A stretch of DNA of 35,163 bases from Bacillota bacterium (GCA_023386955.1 JAEWIS010000010.1:1-35163), one strand, 5' to 3'; positions 1 through 7,962 are shown, numbered from the stretch's first letter. A program made the numbers and translations. The notes: generated by a model not told the origin, from the sequence alone.

Positions 1-78
1 GGCGTGTGGTTCGGGCGTGTGGTTCGGGCATGTGGTTCGGGCGTGTGGTTCGGGCGTGTGGTTCGGGCGTCTGGTTAG
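1..78. repeat. 13-bp tandem repeat, six copies
   Basis: Six head-to-tail copies of a 13-base unit (GGCGTGTGGTTCG) start at 1, 14, 27, 40, 53 and 66. Copy 3 has one change and copy 6 is degenerate. The array begins at the window edge, so its real length is unknown. A 68-codon open frame crosses it, but this is the repeat read as protein (periodic V-R-A-C-G-S-G) with no ribosome-binding site, so I do not call a gene. Confidence 0.85.
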
Positions 79-188
79 TGGGGAGTCGAGAATGTAACCA
101 AACCGATCGATTTGATTTGAGGGGATATCCGCTAGATGGGGTTGAGTTGAGTCGAACGTCATTTTTAGCACAGATGGACCAGCAATTA

Positions 189-302
189 ATTGGTAGGCTG
201 CTTCGTTTATAGATAGGGAACCTGCTATTGATTGGTGGTTGCTTCCTTTATAGGTAGTGAACCTGCTTTTGATTGGTGTTTGCTTCCTTTATGGGTAGTT
301 TA
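189..302. repeat. 41-42-bp imperfect tandem repeat, about 2.7 copies
   Basis: Copies begin at 189, 231 and 272, each starting ATTGGT, followed by a GCTTC-CTTTAT core and an AACCTGCTNTTG tail. The third copy stops after about 31 bases. The copies differ at several positions. No coding potential or regulatory role is evident. Confidence 0.75.
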
Positions 303-616
303 GGCTTTGGGCAGGCTTCCTGAGTGTAGGGGATAATGGACGACAAGGGGGGGAAATGCCACTTTATCACCTTGGGAGTATGTAAATATATGGCATTTAA
401 TATATGTTTTACAGCGCAAAAAGGGCGGATCCCCGCTTAACCGCCTAAAGAAACGTGATCCGGATGAATCAATTCCGATCCCTAAGTTTCCACCGCGATT
501 AACGGTTCCGTCCCCATTTGCTGCTGCAATGCTTCTATGTACACACTCTGCTCAGGGCAGCTTACAACTGGTTACCCTGTTCGGCTTTACCGCAAGGATT
601 CCCCCTCGGGACAGGC
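303..616. other. non-coding stretch, no gene seen
   Basis: I see no credible gene. The only structure is an 8-base inverted repeat, AAATGCCA (354-361) and TGGCATTT (391-398), with a 29-base spacer and no T-tract. The open frame on the plus strand that crosses 518-1057 is the antisense shadow of the flavin-binding protein gene. No clear terminator for that minus-strand gene was found here. Confidence 0.5.
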
Positions 617-1054
617 TTACGCCTGAAGGGTGAAGCTGCCGTTTTTGAACTCATACACCCGCTGCGGGTTGGGGGTGTAATCATCCACGGTTACCCGGGC
701 TTCCTCCAGGTAGAAAATTTTGAACACGGGATTATCGGGGGTTTTGTAGATGTTGGCCAATTGCGGCTCATGCTTGAAGAGCGCTTCCTTCGCCTCGGGC
801 GTTTCATCGAATTGGACTGCCCCGCTGATTCTGACCCACACATTCTCAGGAGATGTCTGGGAATATTCCACATAAGGCACCGTCAGGAGCTGCTCATACA
901 CGGCTTTGGTGCTGGATGTGCTGAAGTAAAGTCTGCCGGTTTCGGTATCCAGATGGGGCAGGCCCCAAGGACGGACTCTCGGCTTGCCGTCCTCGACTGT
1001 GGCGAGATAGGCAGGAGTATAATGCTGGATCACGGACAAAATTTCCTGGCTCAA
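617..1054 (-). CDS. pyridoxamine 5'-phosphate oxidase-like FMN-binding protein
   Basis: The product is 145 residues with the single split-barrel fold of the PNPOx-like family. It opens with a helix (SQEILSVIQHYTPAYLATV), followed by a DGKPRVRPWG strand pair and an LYFSTS strand typical of FMN/PLP-oxidase-like proteins. Such proteins bind FMN or F420/haem and act as small cytoplasmic reductases or oxidases; the substrate cannot be told from sequence. I chose a TTG start at 1054 because GGAGG (1063-1067) lies 8 bases upstream, whereas the in-frame ATG at 1069 overlaps that ribosome-binding site. It is transcribed alone from a promoter overlapping the end of nagZ. Family confident, function open. 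Confidence 0.85.
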   Translation of the reverse strand: MSQEILSVIQHYTPAYLATVEDGKPRVRPWGLPHLDTETGRLYFSTSSTKAVYEQLLTVPYVEYSQTSPENVWVRISGAVQFDETPEAKEALFKHEPQLANIYKTPDNPVFKIFYLEEARVTVDDYTPNPQRVYEFKNGSFTLQA

Positions 1055-1121
1055 TGAGTTAACCTCCATTAATGAAGCAGCACACAAAATCTGCGCCGCT
1101 TGCCGGTATCAGTTCATCCTC

Positions 1122-1152
1122 ATCATAGCATCCGTTCGCCGCCCAATGTCAA
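1122..1152 (-). promoter_or_regulatory. sigma-A promoter of the PNPOx-like gene
   Basis: On the minus strand TTGACA (1152-1147) and TATGAT (1127-1122) are separated by 19 bases. The -10 is preceded by TGC, an extended -10 motif that can offset the long spacer. It lies immediately after the nagZ stop codon, suggesting the PNPOx-like gene is independently transcribed. Confidence 0.6.
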
Positions 1153-1154
1153 GA

Positions 1155-2780
1155 TCAGGATATTCCCCAACCGGCAGGATAATCCGCCGAGAGGGTTACC
1201 GGCAGTTTACCCGAAGCGTGCAAGCGGCCCGTAAGCACCTTAGCAGCAGCCTGCAGCATAAGGGGCCGGTTTTCGTAGCAGGCCACATACGTTTGCACGC
1301 CGGTAAAAGAAAGCAAGTCATAAGGGCTGCGCAGCGCCGCCACCGTTACCTTGGCTCCGGGGAGCTCCATCAGTGTCTGCACCAGCAGGGCCTGGCCCGG
1401 ATTAAAGGCCGCGTTGTAGGTGCCTGCCACAATCTGCAGCCGACCTGCCCGAACGGCAGCCAGCACAGCTTCTATCTCCGCATCATCCGGTGCAAGACTT
1501 ACGGCAAGCTCCTGCAGATCTGCGATATAAGGCGCCAACGCCTTGCCCAGGGTTATCTCCTGGCGGATGGCTTCGTCCACATCCGTCCGGGCCTCCACAC
1601 GGGGCCAAATCACCAGCGTCGGTGCGGCGTCATCCAGAGGGAAACCGCCCTCCCCCGCCGCTTTGACCAGCGTCACCGCCCGTTCCGCCGCTTCCCCGGC
1701 AGCCTTCATATGCTCCGGAGCACCGACTTCGGGTATACCCTGCTCCCGAACCAACTGCTGCCACGCTTCCTCCCGGCGGGCCTTGGCCTCCCGGATGCGG
1801 CGGGCGGACGCGGTAATCCTCTCCTGCGGCAGCTCTCCCGATAAAACAGCCTGATAAATCGCCTCCAGCGCTTCAAGCTGCAGCTCCGGTGTATGGCTAA
1901 CCAGAACCAGGTCTGCTCCCGCCTTCACCGCCATAACAGCACCCCGGCCAACCCCCACCGTTCCGGAAATAGCCTTCATTTCCAGGCAATCCGTGGCAAT
2001 AACTCCACCGAACCCCAGCTCTTCGCGCAGAAGCCCCTCAAGTACGGCGGCAGACAATGTAGCCGGAAGCCCGCTGGCATCGTAAGCAGGGAATTGCACA
2101 TGGGCGGTCATCACCACATCCGCTCCGGCTGCAATAGCACTCACGAATGGAGGCAATTCAACCTGGCGTAGCCGCTCCAAATCATGGGGCACGGTCGGCA
2201 GCTCCAAGTGGGAATCCGCCGTTGTATCTCCATGCCCCGGAAAATGCTTGGGACAAGCACTGATGCCCGCATCCTGATAACCCTGCACGGCCCGGGCGCC
2301 CATAAGACCCACCACTCCCGCATCCTCCCCATAGGAACGAACGCCAATAACCGGGTTTGCTTTGTTGTTATTCACATCCACACACGGTGCAAAGTTCAGG
2401 TTAATGCCCAAGCTCCGCAGCTCCATTCCTGAAATCCGCGCCGTTTCATATACGAGCTCCGGCGATCCTGCTGCGCCTAAGGCCATATTTCCAGCCATAA
2501 GCGCCACCTGCCGGTCTATTCTCGCCACCATTCCGCCTTCCTGATCAACGGCTATCCATAAAGGGCCGTTTCCTGCCAGCCTAGACGCCTCCTGAAGAGT
2601 AACGGAAAGCTGCCGCACCTCCTCCGGCGTGCCGATATTATCCCTGAAATAGATCACATTGCCCAATCTGTACTCCCGGATAAGCCGCAAAATATCCTCT
2701 GTGGGCTTTTTTCCGGAAAACCCGCACATGACCATTTGACCGATTTGCTCGCGAAGAGCGGTATGCTGGAGCTGATCCAT
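1155..2780 (-). CDS. nagZ: beta-N-acetylhexosaminidase, GH3 (NagZ), cytoplasmic
   Basis: This 541-residue protein is a family GH3 beta-N-acetylglucosaminidase that removes non-reducing terminal GlcNAc from muropeptide sugars. The NagZ signature KHFPGHGDTTADSH is at residues 178-191, carrying the Asp/His dyad used as acid-base. The nucleophile Asp is at 264 in IATDCLEM. DQEGG (79-83) and the N-terminal TIM-barrel (about 1-330) are intact, followed by a C-terminal alpha/beta domain (about 355-541). There is no signal peptide or lipobox, unlike the secreted Bacillus subtilis NagZ, so it should act in the cytoplasm on imported sugars. ATG at 2780 has an AGGATGG-type site just upstream. It is divergent from murR and shares its control region. 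Confidence 0.93.
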   Translation of the reverse strand: MDQLQHTALREQIGQMVMCGFSGKKPTEDILRLIREYRLGNVIYFRDNIGTPEEVRQLSVTLQEASRLAGNGPLWIAVDQEGGMVARIDRQVALMAGNMALGAAGSPELVYETARISGMELRSLGINLNFAPCVDVNNNKANPVIGVRSYGEDAGVVGLMGARAVQGYQDAGISACPKHFPGHGDTTADSHLELPTVPHDLERLRQVELPPFVSAIAAGADVVMTAHVQFPAYDASGLPATLSAAVLEGLLREELGFGGVIATDCLEMKAISGTVGVGRGAVMAVKAGADLVLVSHTPELQLEALEAIYQAVLSGELPQERITASARRIREAKARREEAWQQLVREQGIPEVGAPEHMKAAGEAAERAVTLVKAAGEGGFPLDDAAPTLVIWPRVEARTDVDEAIRQEITLGKALAPYIADLQELAVSLAPDDAEIEAVLAAVRAGRLQIVAGTYNAAFNPGQALLVQTLMELPGAKVTVAALRSPYDLLSFTGVQTYVACYENRPLMLQAAAKVLTGRLHASGKLPVTLSADYPAGWGIS

Positions 2781-2848
2781 GTGTCCATCCTGCTTTCATG
2801 TTAGTTTATATGACACAAAATCAAAATTTTCTTTTCTTATTTGCCGCC

Positions 2849-2877
2849 ATTATAGCATCCACCTTTTAAAACAACAA
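2849..2877 (-). promoter_or_regulatory. nagZ promoter
   Basis: The minus strand has TTGTTG (2877-2872), a 17-base spacer and a perfect TATAAT (2854-2849) preceded by TGC. The predicted start is near 2842, about 60 bases before the nagZ ATG. A MurR-like palindrome ends 10 bases upstream of the -35 hexamer. Confidence 0.7.
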
Positions 2878-2887
2878 GTTAGTCTTT

Positions 2888-2900
2888 AAAATTTTATTCC
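2888..2900. promoter_or_regulatory. putative MurR operator 1 (nagZ/murR)
   Basis: AAAATTTTATTCC matches the murQ-upstream site at 4118-4130 in 12 of 13 positions and fits the palindrome GAAATWWWATTYC. It is centred about 52 bases upstream of the predicted nagZ start and also falls between weak -35/-10 candidates for murR (TATGAT at 2903-2908). The MurR assignment is inferred from position beside the RpiR-family gene; an A/T-rich UP element is the alternative. Confidence 0.5.
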
Positions 2901-2919
2901 ACTATGATACAATAACAAC

Positions 2920-2932
2920 GAAATTAAATTTC
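2920..2932. promoter_or_regulatory. putative MurR operator 2 (murR leader)
   Basis: GAAATTAAATTTC is a perfect 13-base odd palindrome of the same GAAATWWWATTYC type as the sites at 2888 and 4118. It sits just downstream of the likely murR -10 region, where binding would block transcription, which fits autorepression. Confidence 0.5.
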
Positions 2933-3020
2933 AGTCATTACATCATATACCATTGCTTGCCAACAACCCCCTCTCCCTTTACTATGAAGGTAAATCTATA
3001 AGAATGCGCAGGTACCTTCT

Positions 3021-3887
3021 ATGGCCATTCAGAACAATCTTTTGCTCAAAATCCGGGATGTGAAGGAAAGCCTCACCCCCGTCGAAAAGCTCATCGCCGA
3101 GTATATCCTTGCCAATCCGGGCGAGATCCCCCATCTTTCCATCAAAAGTCTAGCCTTGTTCAGCCGTACCAGCGACGCATCCGTGCTCCGCTTCTGCAAA
3201 ACCATGGGTTATAACGGATACCGCAGCTTTATTGTCAGCTTGTCCGCCGCCTTGGGCTCCCATGATGAGGAGCAGCCCGCCCATTATTCCGATATCCAGC
3301 CGGGAGATGAGCTTGATGTCATCATCTCCAATGTGGCCCGCAACAACGCCAAATCCATTGACGATACCCTGTCCATTATCGACCACACAGAGGTGGCCAA
3401 AGCTGTAAAGGCACTGCGGGAAACCCACCGCATCGTCTTCTTCGGCATTGGTGCATCCGGCCTGGTATGCCGGGACGGAGAGCAGAAATTCTCGCGGATT
3501 AACAAGATGTGCCATGCCTATACGGACGGGCACAGCCAGCTTACTGCAGCAACCCTTTTGGAGCGCGGCGACGTGGCTGTTTTTGTTTCCAATTCGGGTG
3601 ATACCGAGGAGATTCTGGACGCTCTGGACATCTCTCTCAAAAACGGCGCCACCACTATAGCCTTGACCCGCTTCGGCAAAAGCGAGCTGGCTCAGCGATC
3701 GGATATTGTGCTGACCTTCTCCTCCCAGGAGATCACCATGCGCAGCGGAGCTATGGGCTCCCGGATTGCCATGTTGACCGTAATTGACATTCTGTTTGCC
3801 GGTGTAGCCAGCGCAGAGTACACCTCCATCAAAAAATACCTCTTGAAAACCCACAATATTCTTTCCGCCAAACACAGAAGGGGTTAG
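3021..3887 (+). CDS. murR: RpiR-family transcriptional regulator (MurR-like)
   Basis: A 288-residue regulator with an N-terminal RpiR helix-turn-helix (about 1-80; recognition region about 40-65, SIKSLALFSRTSDASVLRFC) and a C-terminal SIS sugar-phosphate isomerase-like domain (about 120-270; FFGIGASG at 140-147 and SNSGDTEEI at 190-198). SIS domains in this family bind phosphosugars; beside murQ and nagZ the expected ligand is MurNAc-6-phosphate. Length is usual. The ATG at 3021 has only a weak AGG (3010-3012) 8 bases upstream, so expression is probably low. It is divergent from nagZ, followed by its own terminator, and flanked by candidate operators. The exact ligand is inferred from context. 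Confidence 0.88.
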   Translation: MAIQNNLLLKIRDVKESLTPVEKLIAEYILANPGEIPHLSIKSLALFSRTSDASVLRFCKTMGYNGYRSFIVSLSAALGSHDEEQPAHYSDIQPGDELDVIISNVARNNAKSIDDTLSIIDHTEVAKAVKALRETHRIVFFGIGASGLVCRDGEQKFSRINKMCHAYTDGHSQLTAATLLERGDVAVFVSNSGDTEEILDALDISLKNGATTIALTRFGKSELAQRSDIVLTFSSQEITMRSGAMGSRIAMLTVIDILFAGVASAEYTSIKKYLLKTHNILSAKHRRG

Positions 3888-3925
3888 GGTCGCCTCAAGT
3901 TTTCCTAATCCGCTCATCTGCCACG

Positions 3926-3956
3926 CGGCGCTTGGTCTAACAAAGCGCCGTTTTTT
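3926..3956 (+). terminator. rho-independent terminator of murR
   Basis: CGGCGCTT (3926-3933) pairs with AAGCGCCG (3943-3950) across a 9-base loop, followed directly by six T (3951-3956). It separates murR from the murQ operon. Confidence 0.88.
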
Positions 3957-4117
3957 ACCACTCTACCGGACAGAGCCGGACATAATCCGGAAGTCCGAAC
4001 AATATACGTGTTTATGTAAGCCCTTTCATTAACCGCTATCATGAAAAGTAAGAGGAATATTTTTTACGATTTCCCATATAATTTTGGAGCATAATAATCA
4101 TTTTATTTTTTTAATCC

Positions 4118-4130
4118 GAAATTTTATTCC
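4118..4130. promoter_or_regulatory. putative MurR operator 3 (murQ)
   Basis: GAAATTTTATTCC fits the palindrome GAAATWWWATTYC and shares 12 to 13 contiguous bases with the nagZ/murR site at 2888-2900. It ends 9 bases before the murQ -35 hexamer, nearly the same geometry as at nagZ. The remainder of the 3957-4262 gap is A/T-rich with no other gene seen. Confidence 0.5.
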
Positions 4131-4139
4131 AAAAAACGA

Positions 4140-4169
4140 TTGACAGTAAAAGCGCATTGGTACTATGCT
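4140..4169 (+). promoter_or_regulatory. murQ operon promoter
   Basis: A consensus TTGACA lies at 4140-4145. Two -10 choices overlap: TGG-TACTAT (hexamer 4161-4166, 15-base spacer with extended -10) or TATGCT (4164-4169, 18-base spacer). The second places the upstream palindrome at about -52, as at nagZ. The leader to the murQ start is about 90 bases. Confidence 0.6.
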
Positions 4170-4262
4170 TAAAGCAATCGCATGGCAGGTAACCTAACAA
4201 CAACTCCTTGTTTCCCCTCATGATCATGCTGAAAACTAACACAACCAGGTAGGAGAATGCGC

Positions 4263-5189
4263 ATGAATGAATATTTAGCGGGCTTAACGACGGAGACCAT
4301 CAATCCGGCAACCCGGAGCATTGACGAATGCACAACCGAAGAGATGCTGGCGCTTCTGAACCGGGAGGACGCCAAGGTGCCGGCGGCAGTGGCGGAGGAA
4401 ATCCCCCGCATTGAGCAGGCAGTGGACATGATCCACAGCCGCCTGGCTGACGGCGGCAGGTTATTTTACATCGGGGCCGGCACCTCCGGTCGGCTGGGTG
4501 TACTGGACGCCTCCGAATGCCCCCCCACCTTCGGCGTAGAGCCGGAGCTGATCCAGGGACATATCGCCGGAGGCGATGTCGCCCTCCGCACAGCGGTGGA
4601 GGGCTTCGAGGATCTGGCCGAGGAGGGCATCGCCCTCGTAGAGCGCTGCGGTATCACCGCCCGGGATGCGGTGGTGGGCATCTCCGCCAGCGGCAGCGCC
4701 GCCTTCGTCATCGCCGCCTTGAGGAAGGCGGGAGAGCTGGGCGCCGCCACCATCGGCGTGGTTAACAACCGGAACTCCCGGCTGGCAGAGGTATGCCAGG
4801 TGACCATCGCTCCGGTGGTGGGTCCGGAGGTCATAATGGGCTCCACCCGGCTTAAGTCCGGCTCCGCCCAGAAGCTGGTGCTTAACATGCTCACCACCAG
4901 CGTGATGGTGAAGCTGGGCAAAACCTACGACAACCTCATGGTGGATTTGAAGGCTACCAACGCCAAGCTCCGGGATCGGGCGGTCCGCATCATTACAGCC
5001 GCCTGCGGCGCCGGAGAAGCCGAAGCGGCTCACGCCCTGGCCGAGGCGGGAGGCAGCTGCAAGCTGGCCATCCTGATGCTGGTCACCGGATTGGATGTCT
5101 CCGCCGGCCAGAAGCTCTTGGACGAAACCAAGGGAATGCTCAAGCAGGCTATCCGCAAGCACCAGGGCGTCACCGCCCCGCAAGAGTAA
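4263..5189 (+). CDS. murQ: N-acetylmuramic acid 6-phosphate etherase (MurQ)
   Basis: This 308-residue SIS-domain enzyme removes D-lactate from MurNAc-6-phosphate to give GlcNAc-6-phosphate, the step joining murein recycling to amino-sugar metabolism. The signature FYIGAGTSGRLGVLDASECP runs from 68 to 87, with Glu85 matching the catalytic Glu of the E. coli enzyme. GSTRLKSGSAQK and a C-terminal small helical domain (about 240-300) are present. AGGAG (4251-4255) is 7 bases before the ATG at 4263 but only 1 base before the ATG at 4257, so I use 4263. One oddity: the stretch normally reading AASGRTP is SASGSAA here (about 142-148). It heads the operon with the ABC transporter and anmK. Confidence 0.95.
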   Translation: MNEYLAGLTTETINPATRSIDECTTEEMLALLNREDAKVPAAVAEEIPRIEQAVDMIHSRLADGGRLFYIGAGTSGRLGVLDASECPPTFGVEPELIQGHIAGGDVALRTAVEGFEDLAEEGIALVERCGITARDAVVGISASGSAAFVIAALRKAGELGAATIGVVNNRNSRLAEVCQVTIAPVVGPEVIMGSTRLKSGSAQKLVLNMLTTSVMVKLGKTYDNLMVDLKATNAKLRDRAVRIITAACGAGEAEAAHALAEAGGSCKLAILMLVTGLDVSAGQKLLDETKGMLKQAIRKHQGVTAPQE

Positions 5190-5292
5190 ACGCGGTTAGC
5201 CAGATGGGTGCCGATCGCTCCATGTACACCACACGAACCGGAAGTTCTGACTCATCCCATACATTTTGACCATTAAAAGGAGGAAGCAAGGA

Positions 5293-6753
5293 ATGATTAC
5301 AAAAGGAAAGTCCATCTCCCTCATGTTAGCCGCCGTTTTATCCCTAGCGCCCCTGGCCGCCTGCTCCGGCGGTAAGGACAACGCCTCTTCTCCCGCCCCA
5401 GCCGCATCTGCGGGAGGCTCACCTGCTGCAAGCGCCGCCGCTTCCGGCGAGAAGGACACCATCACTGCCCTGCTTCCCCCGGTTTCGGCCAACTTCCAGA
5501 AGAAATTCGAGCAGATGGCCAAGGATTTCAACGCTCTTTATCCCAATTTAACGCTAAAAATCGAACCCGCCAGTTGGGAGGACATGACCCAGAAGCTGGA
5601 CACCCAGGTGAACGCAGGCAGCCCGCCTGACATCGCGTTTATCGGCTCCGACGGCATCTCCAAGTACGTGCAGCAGGGGATGCTTATGGATATTACCAGC
5701 CTGGCCGACGCCAAGATGGTCTCGGACTTTGATCCGGGCCCTCTGGAATATATGAAGAACGGGAAAAGCCTGTACGGCTTCCCCGCTTATATGGAGGCCC
5801 ATGCTATTGGAGGCAACAGAGAATTCCTTGAAGCGGCAGGCATCGATTGGAAAAAGGTTCAACAATCCGGCTGGACCTATGAAGAATTCCGCGAGGCTAT
5901 CAAGAAGGGCGTAGTTAAGGACGGCAACGCCACCAAACGGTACGGCTTCGTCTTCGCCACCTCCGGTGTGGCGTCCAAGGATTATCTGAGCATTTTGGTG
6001 AAAAACGCCGGTATGCCCTCTCCCTTCACCAAGGATCTGAAGTATGCCTACACCAGCAAAAACTATCTGGGTGTCCTGAAGGCGGTCCGTGAAATGATCG
6101 ACGACGGCTCCATGCCGAAGGAATTAGGCTCCATCGACGCAGGTAAACGCTGGAACATGTTCCTCACCGGCCAAACCATGATTACCGGCAAGGGTCTGGC
6201 TACCTTCGAAAACTCCGCCAAAACCAACAACGGCAAGATTGACGCCAAGGACGGCAGCGCCGTTAAGGACAGCATCAAGGTGGATTACATCGTGCTGCCG
6301 GTGCCCAGCTTCCTCGGCCAGCCTGCTGTTTCCAGCACCGTGGTAGACGGCTATGTCACCTTCCGCGGCAAAAAGGAGCCCACCGCCGAGCATAAAGCCA
6401 ACGTGGTCAAGGCCGCCTACTTCCTGGCCAGCGGCAAGGTAGCCGCCGAAACCAACAGCGAGCTGTTCGTGGCCCACATCAGCAAAACCGGTGCCGAAGC
6501 CGCCAAGAGCATTACCATCAGCCGCAGCCCTGAGAACGAAGCCGCTGTGAAGGTGCTTCTCTCCCACGCCGCTCCCGCCCGTCCGGATATCCCGGTTGAG
6601 CTGGGCGCCAAGGCCACCAAGCTGGAGAATGAGGTCATCATTCCGAAGATGCAGGCTTTGTTAGCCGGCGAAATCAAGCCGGAGGATATGCATAAAGCCA
6701 TTACCGAGGCGGCTGTCAAAGCCTTCGGAGATACTGGCATCGTCAAGGATTAA
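5293..6753 (+). CDS. ABC transporter sugar-binding lipoprotein (CUT1 type)
   Basis: The product is 486 residues and resembles family 1 extracellular solute-binding proteins (UgpB/MalE-like). A lipoprotein signal ends in L-A-A-C with the lipidated Cys at 24, followed by a Ser/Ala/Gly-rich linker (25-52). The mature domain has the SPPDIAFIGSDG-like ligand-cleft segment seen in sugar binders. GGAGG (5279-5283) is 9 bases before ATG 5293, so the upstream in-frame ATG at 5266 is rejected. Ligand is inferred from neighbours (murQ, anmK, nagZ, namZ): MurNAc, anhydroMurNAc or a GlcNAc/MurNAc disaccharide. Its stop codon abuts a MITE-like element that separates it from the permease genes. Confidence 0.88.
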   Translation: MITKGKSISLMLAAVLSLAPLAACSGGKDNASSPAPAASAGGSPAASAAASGEKDTITALLPPVSANFQKKFEQMAKDFNALYPNLTLKIEPASWEDMTQKLDTQVNAGSPPDIAFIGSDGISKYVQQGMLMDITSLADAKMVSDFDPGPLEYMKNGKSLYGFPAYMEAHAIGGNREFLEAAGIDWKKVQQSGWTYEEFREAIKKGVVKDGNATKRYGFVFATSGVASKDYLSILVKNAGMPSPFTKDLKYAYTSKNYLGVLKAVREMIDDGSMPKELGSIDAGKRWNMFLTGQTMITGKGLATFENSAKTNNGKIDAKDGSAVKDSIKVDYIVLPVPSFLGQPAVSSTVVDGYVTFRGKKEPTAEHKANVVKAAYFLASGKVAAETNSELFVAHISKTGAEAAKSITISRSPENEAAVKVLLSHAAPARPDIPVELGAKATKLENEVIIPKMQALLAGEIKPEDMHKAITEAAVKAFGDTGIVKD

Positions 6754-6919
6754 CTAGGCCGTGTCTGAAAACTCGTTGAGGGCATCTTTTAGCGCCTTTT
6801 CGTCCCTTGCTGCGTTACTTTCGCTTGACGTACCCCCGGTGAACTAACGCAAAAGTGCCTTGCCATGAACAAAAATTCGCTAAAATCTGCTCCCCTCGGA
6901 GTTTTCAGACACGCCCTAG
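6754..6919. mobile_element. MITE-like inverted-repeat element with CTAG target duplication
   Basis: Terminal inverted repeats of 17 bases (6758-6774 and 6899-6915; GTGTCTGAAAACTC core) differ at one position. They are flanked by CTAG on both sides (6754-6757, 6916-6919), consistent with a 4-base target duplication. Internal blocks also pair: TTTTAGCG on the left with CGCTAAAA on the right, and GCGTTA with TAACGC near the centre, so the whole element can fold into a long imperfect hairpin. No transposase is encoded. It begins right after the stop codon of the binding-protein gene, inside the operon. A CTAG duplication resembles IS5-type insertion, but the parent IS is not identified. Confidence 0.75.
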
Positions 6920-6950
6920 CCTCTCCACCGGAGGAGTGTCCCGGCCGGCC

Positions 6951-6981
6951 GAGCCGCTTGCCCATAAGGCGCAGGCGGCTC
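6951..6981 (+). other. GC-rich hairpin before the permease genes
   Basis: GAGCCGC (6951-6957) pairs with GCGGCTC (6975-6981), with further TGC/GCA and CC/GG pairs inside around an ATAA loop. A T6 run (7003-7008) follows after a further GC-rich 21 bases, so it is not a classical terminator, but it may attenuate or stabilise the permease mRNA. The remainder of 6920-7041 holds only the permease ribosome-binding site. Confidence 0.45.
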
Positions 6982-7041
6982 CCGGCTGGGCCCCTCCCCG
7001 GCTTTTTTGTAAAGTCCCATGAATGAGAAGGGAGCTTCGCC

Positions 7042-7962
7042 ATGGCCGTGTCCACATCCAACGAACGTGCAGCCAAACCGGCGGGGAGACGCCGCAAGCA
7101 TACGGACAATTTTCCGGGCTATGTCTTCATTGCCGTTGCCCTGGTGGTGTACGCGCTGTTTACCGCCTATCCGGTCATCAAGGCCTTCATTATCAGCTTT
7201 CAGGAATACAAACCTCTCGGGTCCACCTACATCGGCTTCGACAACTATGTGGCCACCTTCGAGAGCTCTCTGTTCTGGAAGTCCATCCGCAATACCCTCG
7301 TGTACACACTGTTGACCGTTCCCTTTAACCTGTTCCTCTCCTTCGTCATCGCCATTATGATCCTGCCCCTGCGCAAGAAGGTGCAGAATGTGTTCAAGGG
7401 CATCTACTACCTGCCCACCGTTGCCTCGGGTGTGGCCTTGTCCGTGGTGTGGCTGTGGATCTATGACCCGCTGCCTGCCGGTATTTTCAACAAGCTGATC
7501 AGCTTCTTCGGCATCTCCAACCAGAATTGGCTGGGCTCCAGTGCTACCGCTATGCTGGCCCTGGTGATGATGAGCTGGCTGTCCAGCCATGGCGCAGCGA
7601 TTATTATTTTCCTGGCGGCGCTGATCGGCATCGACAACAGCTATTATGAAGCGGCGGATCTGGACGGAGCTTCCTTCCTGCAAAAGCTGCAGCATATTGT
7701 GGTGCCTTTTGTAAAACCGACAATTCTGTTTCTTCTAGTGACAGCTGTCATCGGATCGTTCCAGGTATTCCAGAATGCTTACCTGATGACCGGCGGCGGA
7801 CCCAATCACTCCACCACCATGGTCGGCCTGCTGATTTTTGACAATGCGTTCAAGTATTTCGAGTTTGGCAAAGCAGCCGCCCAATCCCTGGTGTTGGCCG
7901 CCGTTATCGCACTTGTGTCCCTGATCCAGTTCAAATTCCTCGGCAAAGAGATCGAATACTAG
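7042..7962 (+). CDS. sugar ABC transporter permease, MalF/UgpA type
   Basis: A 306-residue inner-membrane protein with about six transmembrane segments, the first at about 28-50 after a basic cytoplasmic N-terminus. The binding-protein-dependent permease signature (EAA loop) is YYEAADLDGASFLQKL at about 203-218, ending in VPFVKP; it docks the ATPase. GGGAG lies 8 bases before the ATG at 7042. It pairs with the next gene to form the heterodimeric channel of a CUT1 carbohydrate importer. The long GC-rich and MITE-bearing gap upstream is unusual, because these genes normally follow the binding protein closely. Confidence 0.92.
   Translation: MAVSTSNERAAKPAGRRRKHTDNFPGYVFIAVALVVYALFTAYPVIKAFIISFQEYKPLGSTYIGFDNYVATFESSLFWKSIRNTLVYTLLTVPFNLFLSFVIAIMILPLRKKVQNVFKGIYYLPTVASGVALSVVWLWIYDPLPAGIFNKLISFFGISNQNWLGSSATAMLALVMMSWLSSHGAAIIIFLAALIGIDNSYYEAADLDGASFLQKLQHIVVPFVKPTILFLLVTAVIGSFQVFQNAYLMTGGGPNHSTTMVGLLIFDNAFKYFEFGKAAAQSLVLAAVIALVSLIQFKFLGKEIEY

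Noticed and set aside
6..212. 68-codon open frame over the 13-bp repeat
   Set aside because: It is the repeat read as protein, has no ribosome-binding site and no recognisable product.
518..1057. 179-codon plus-strand frame
   Set aside because: It is the antisense shadow of the PNPOx-like gene, which has clear family sequence and a well-placed ribosome-binding site.
4229..4242. TGAAAACTAACACA before murQ as a cre site
   Set aside because: It misses the central CG of the consensus and one further conserved base.
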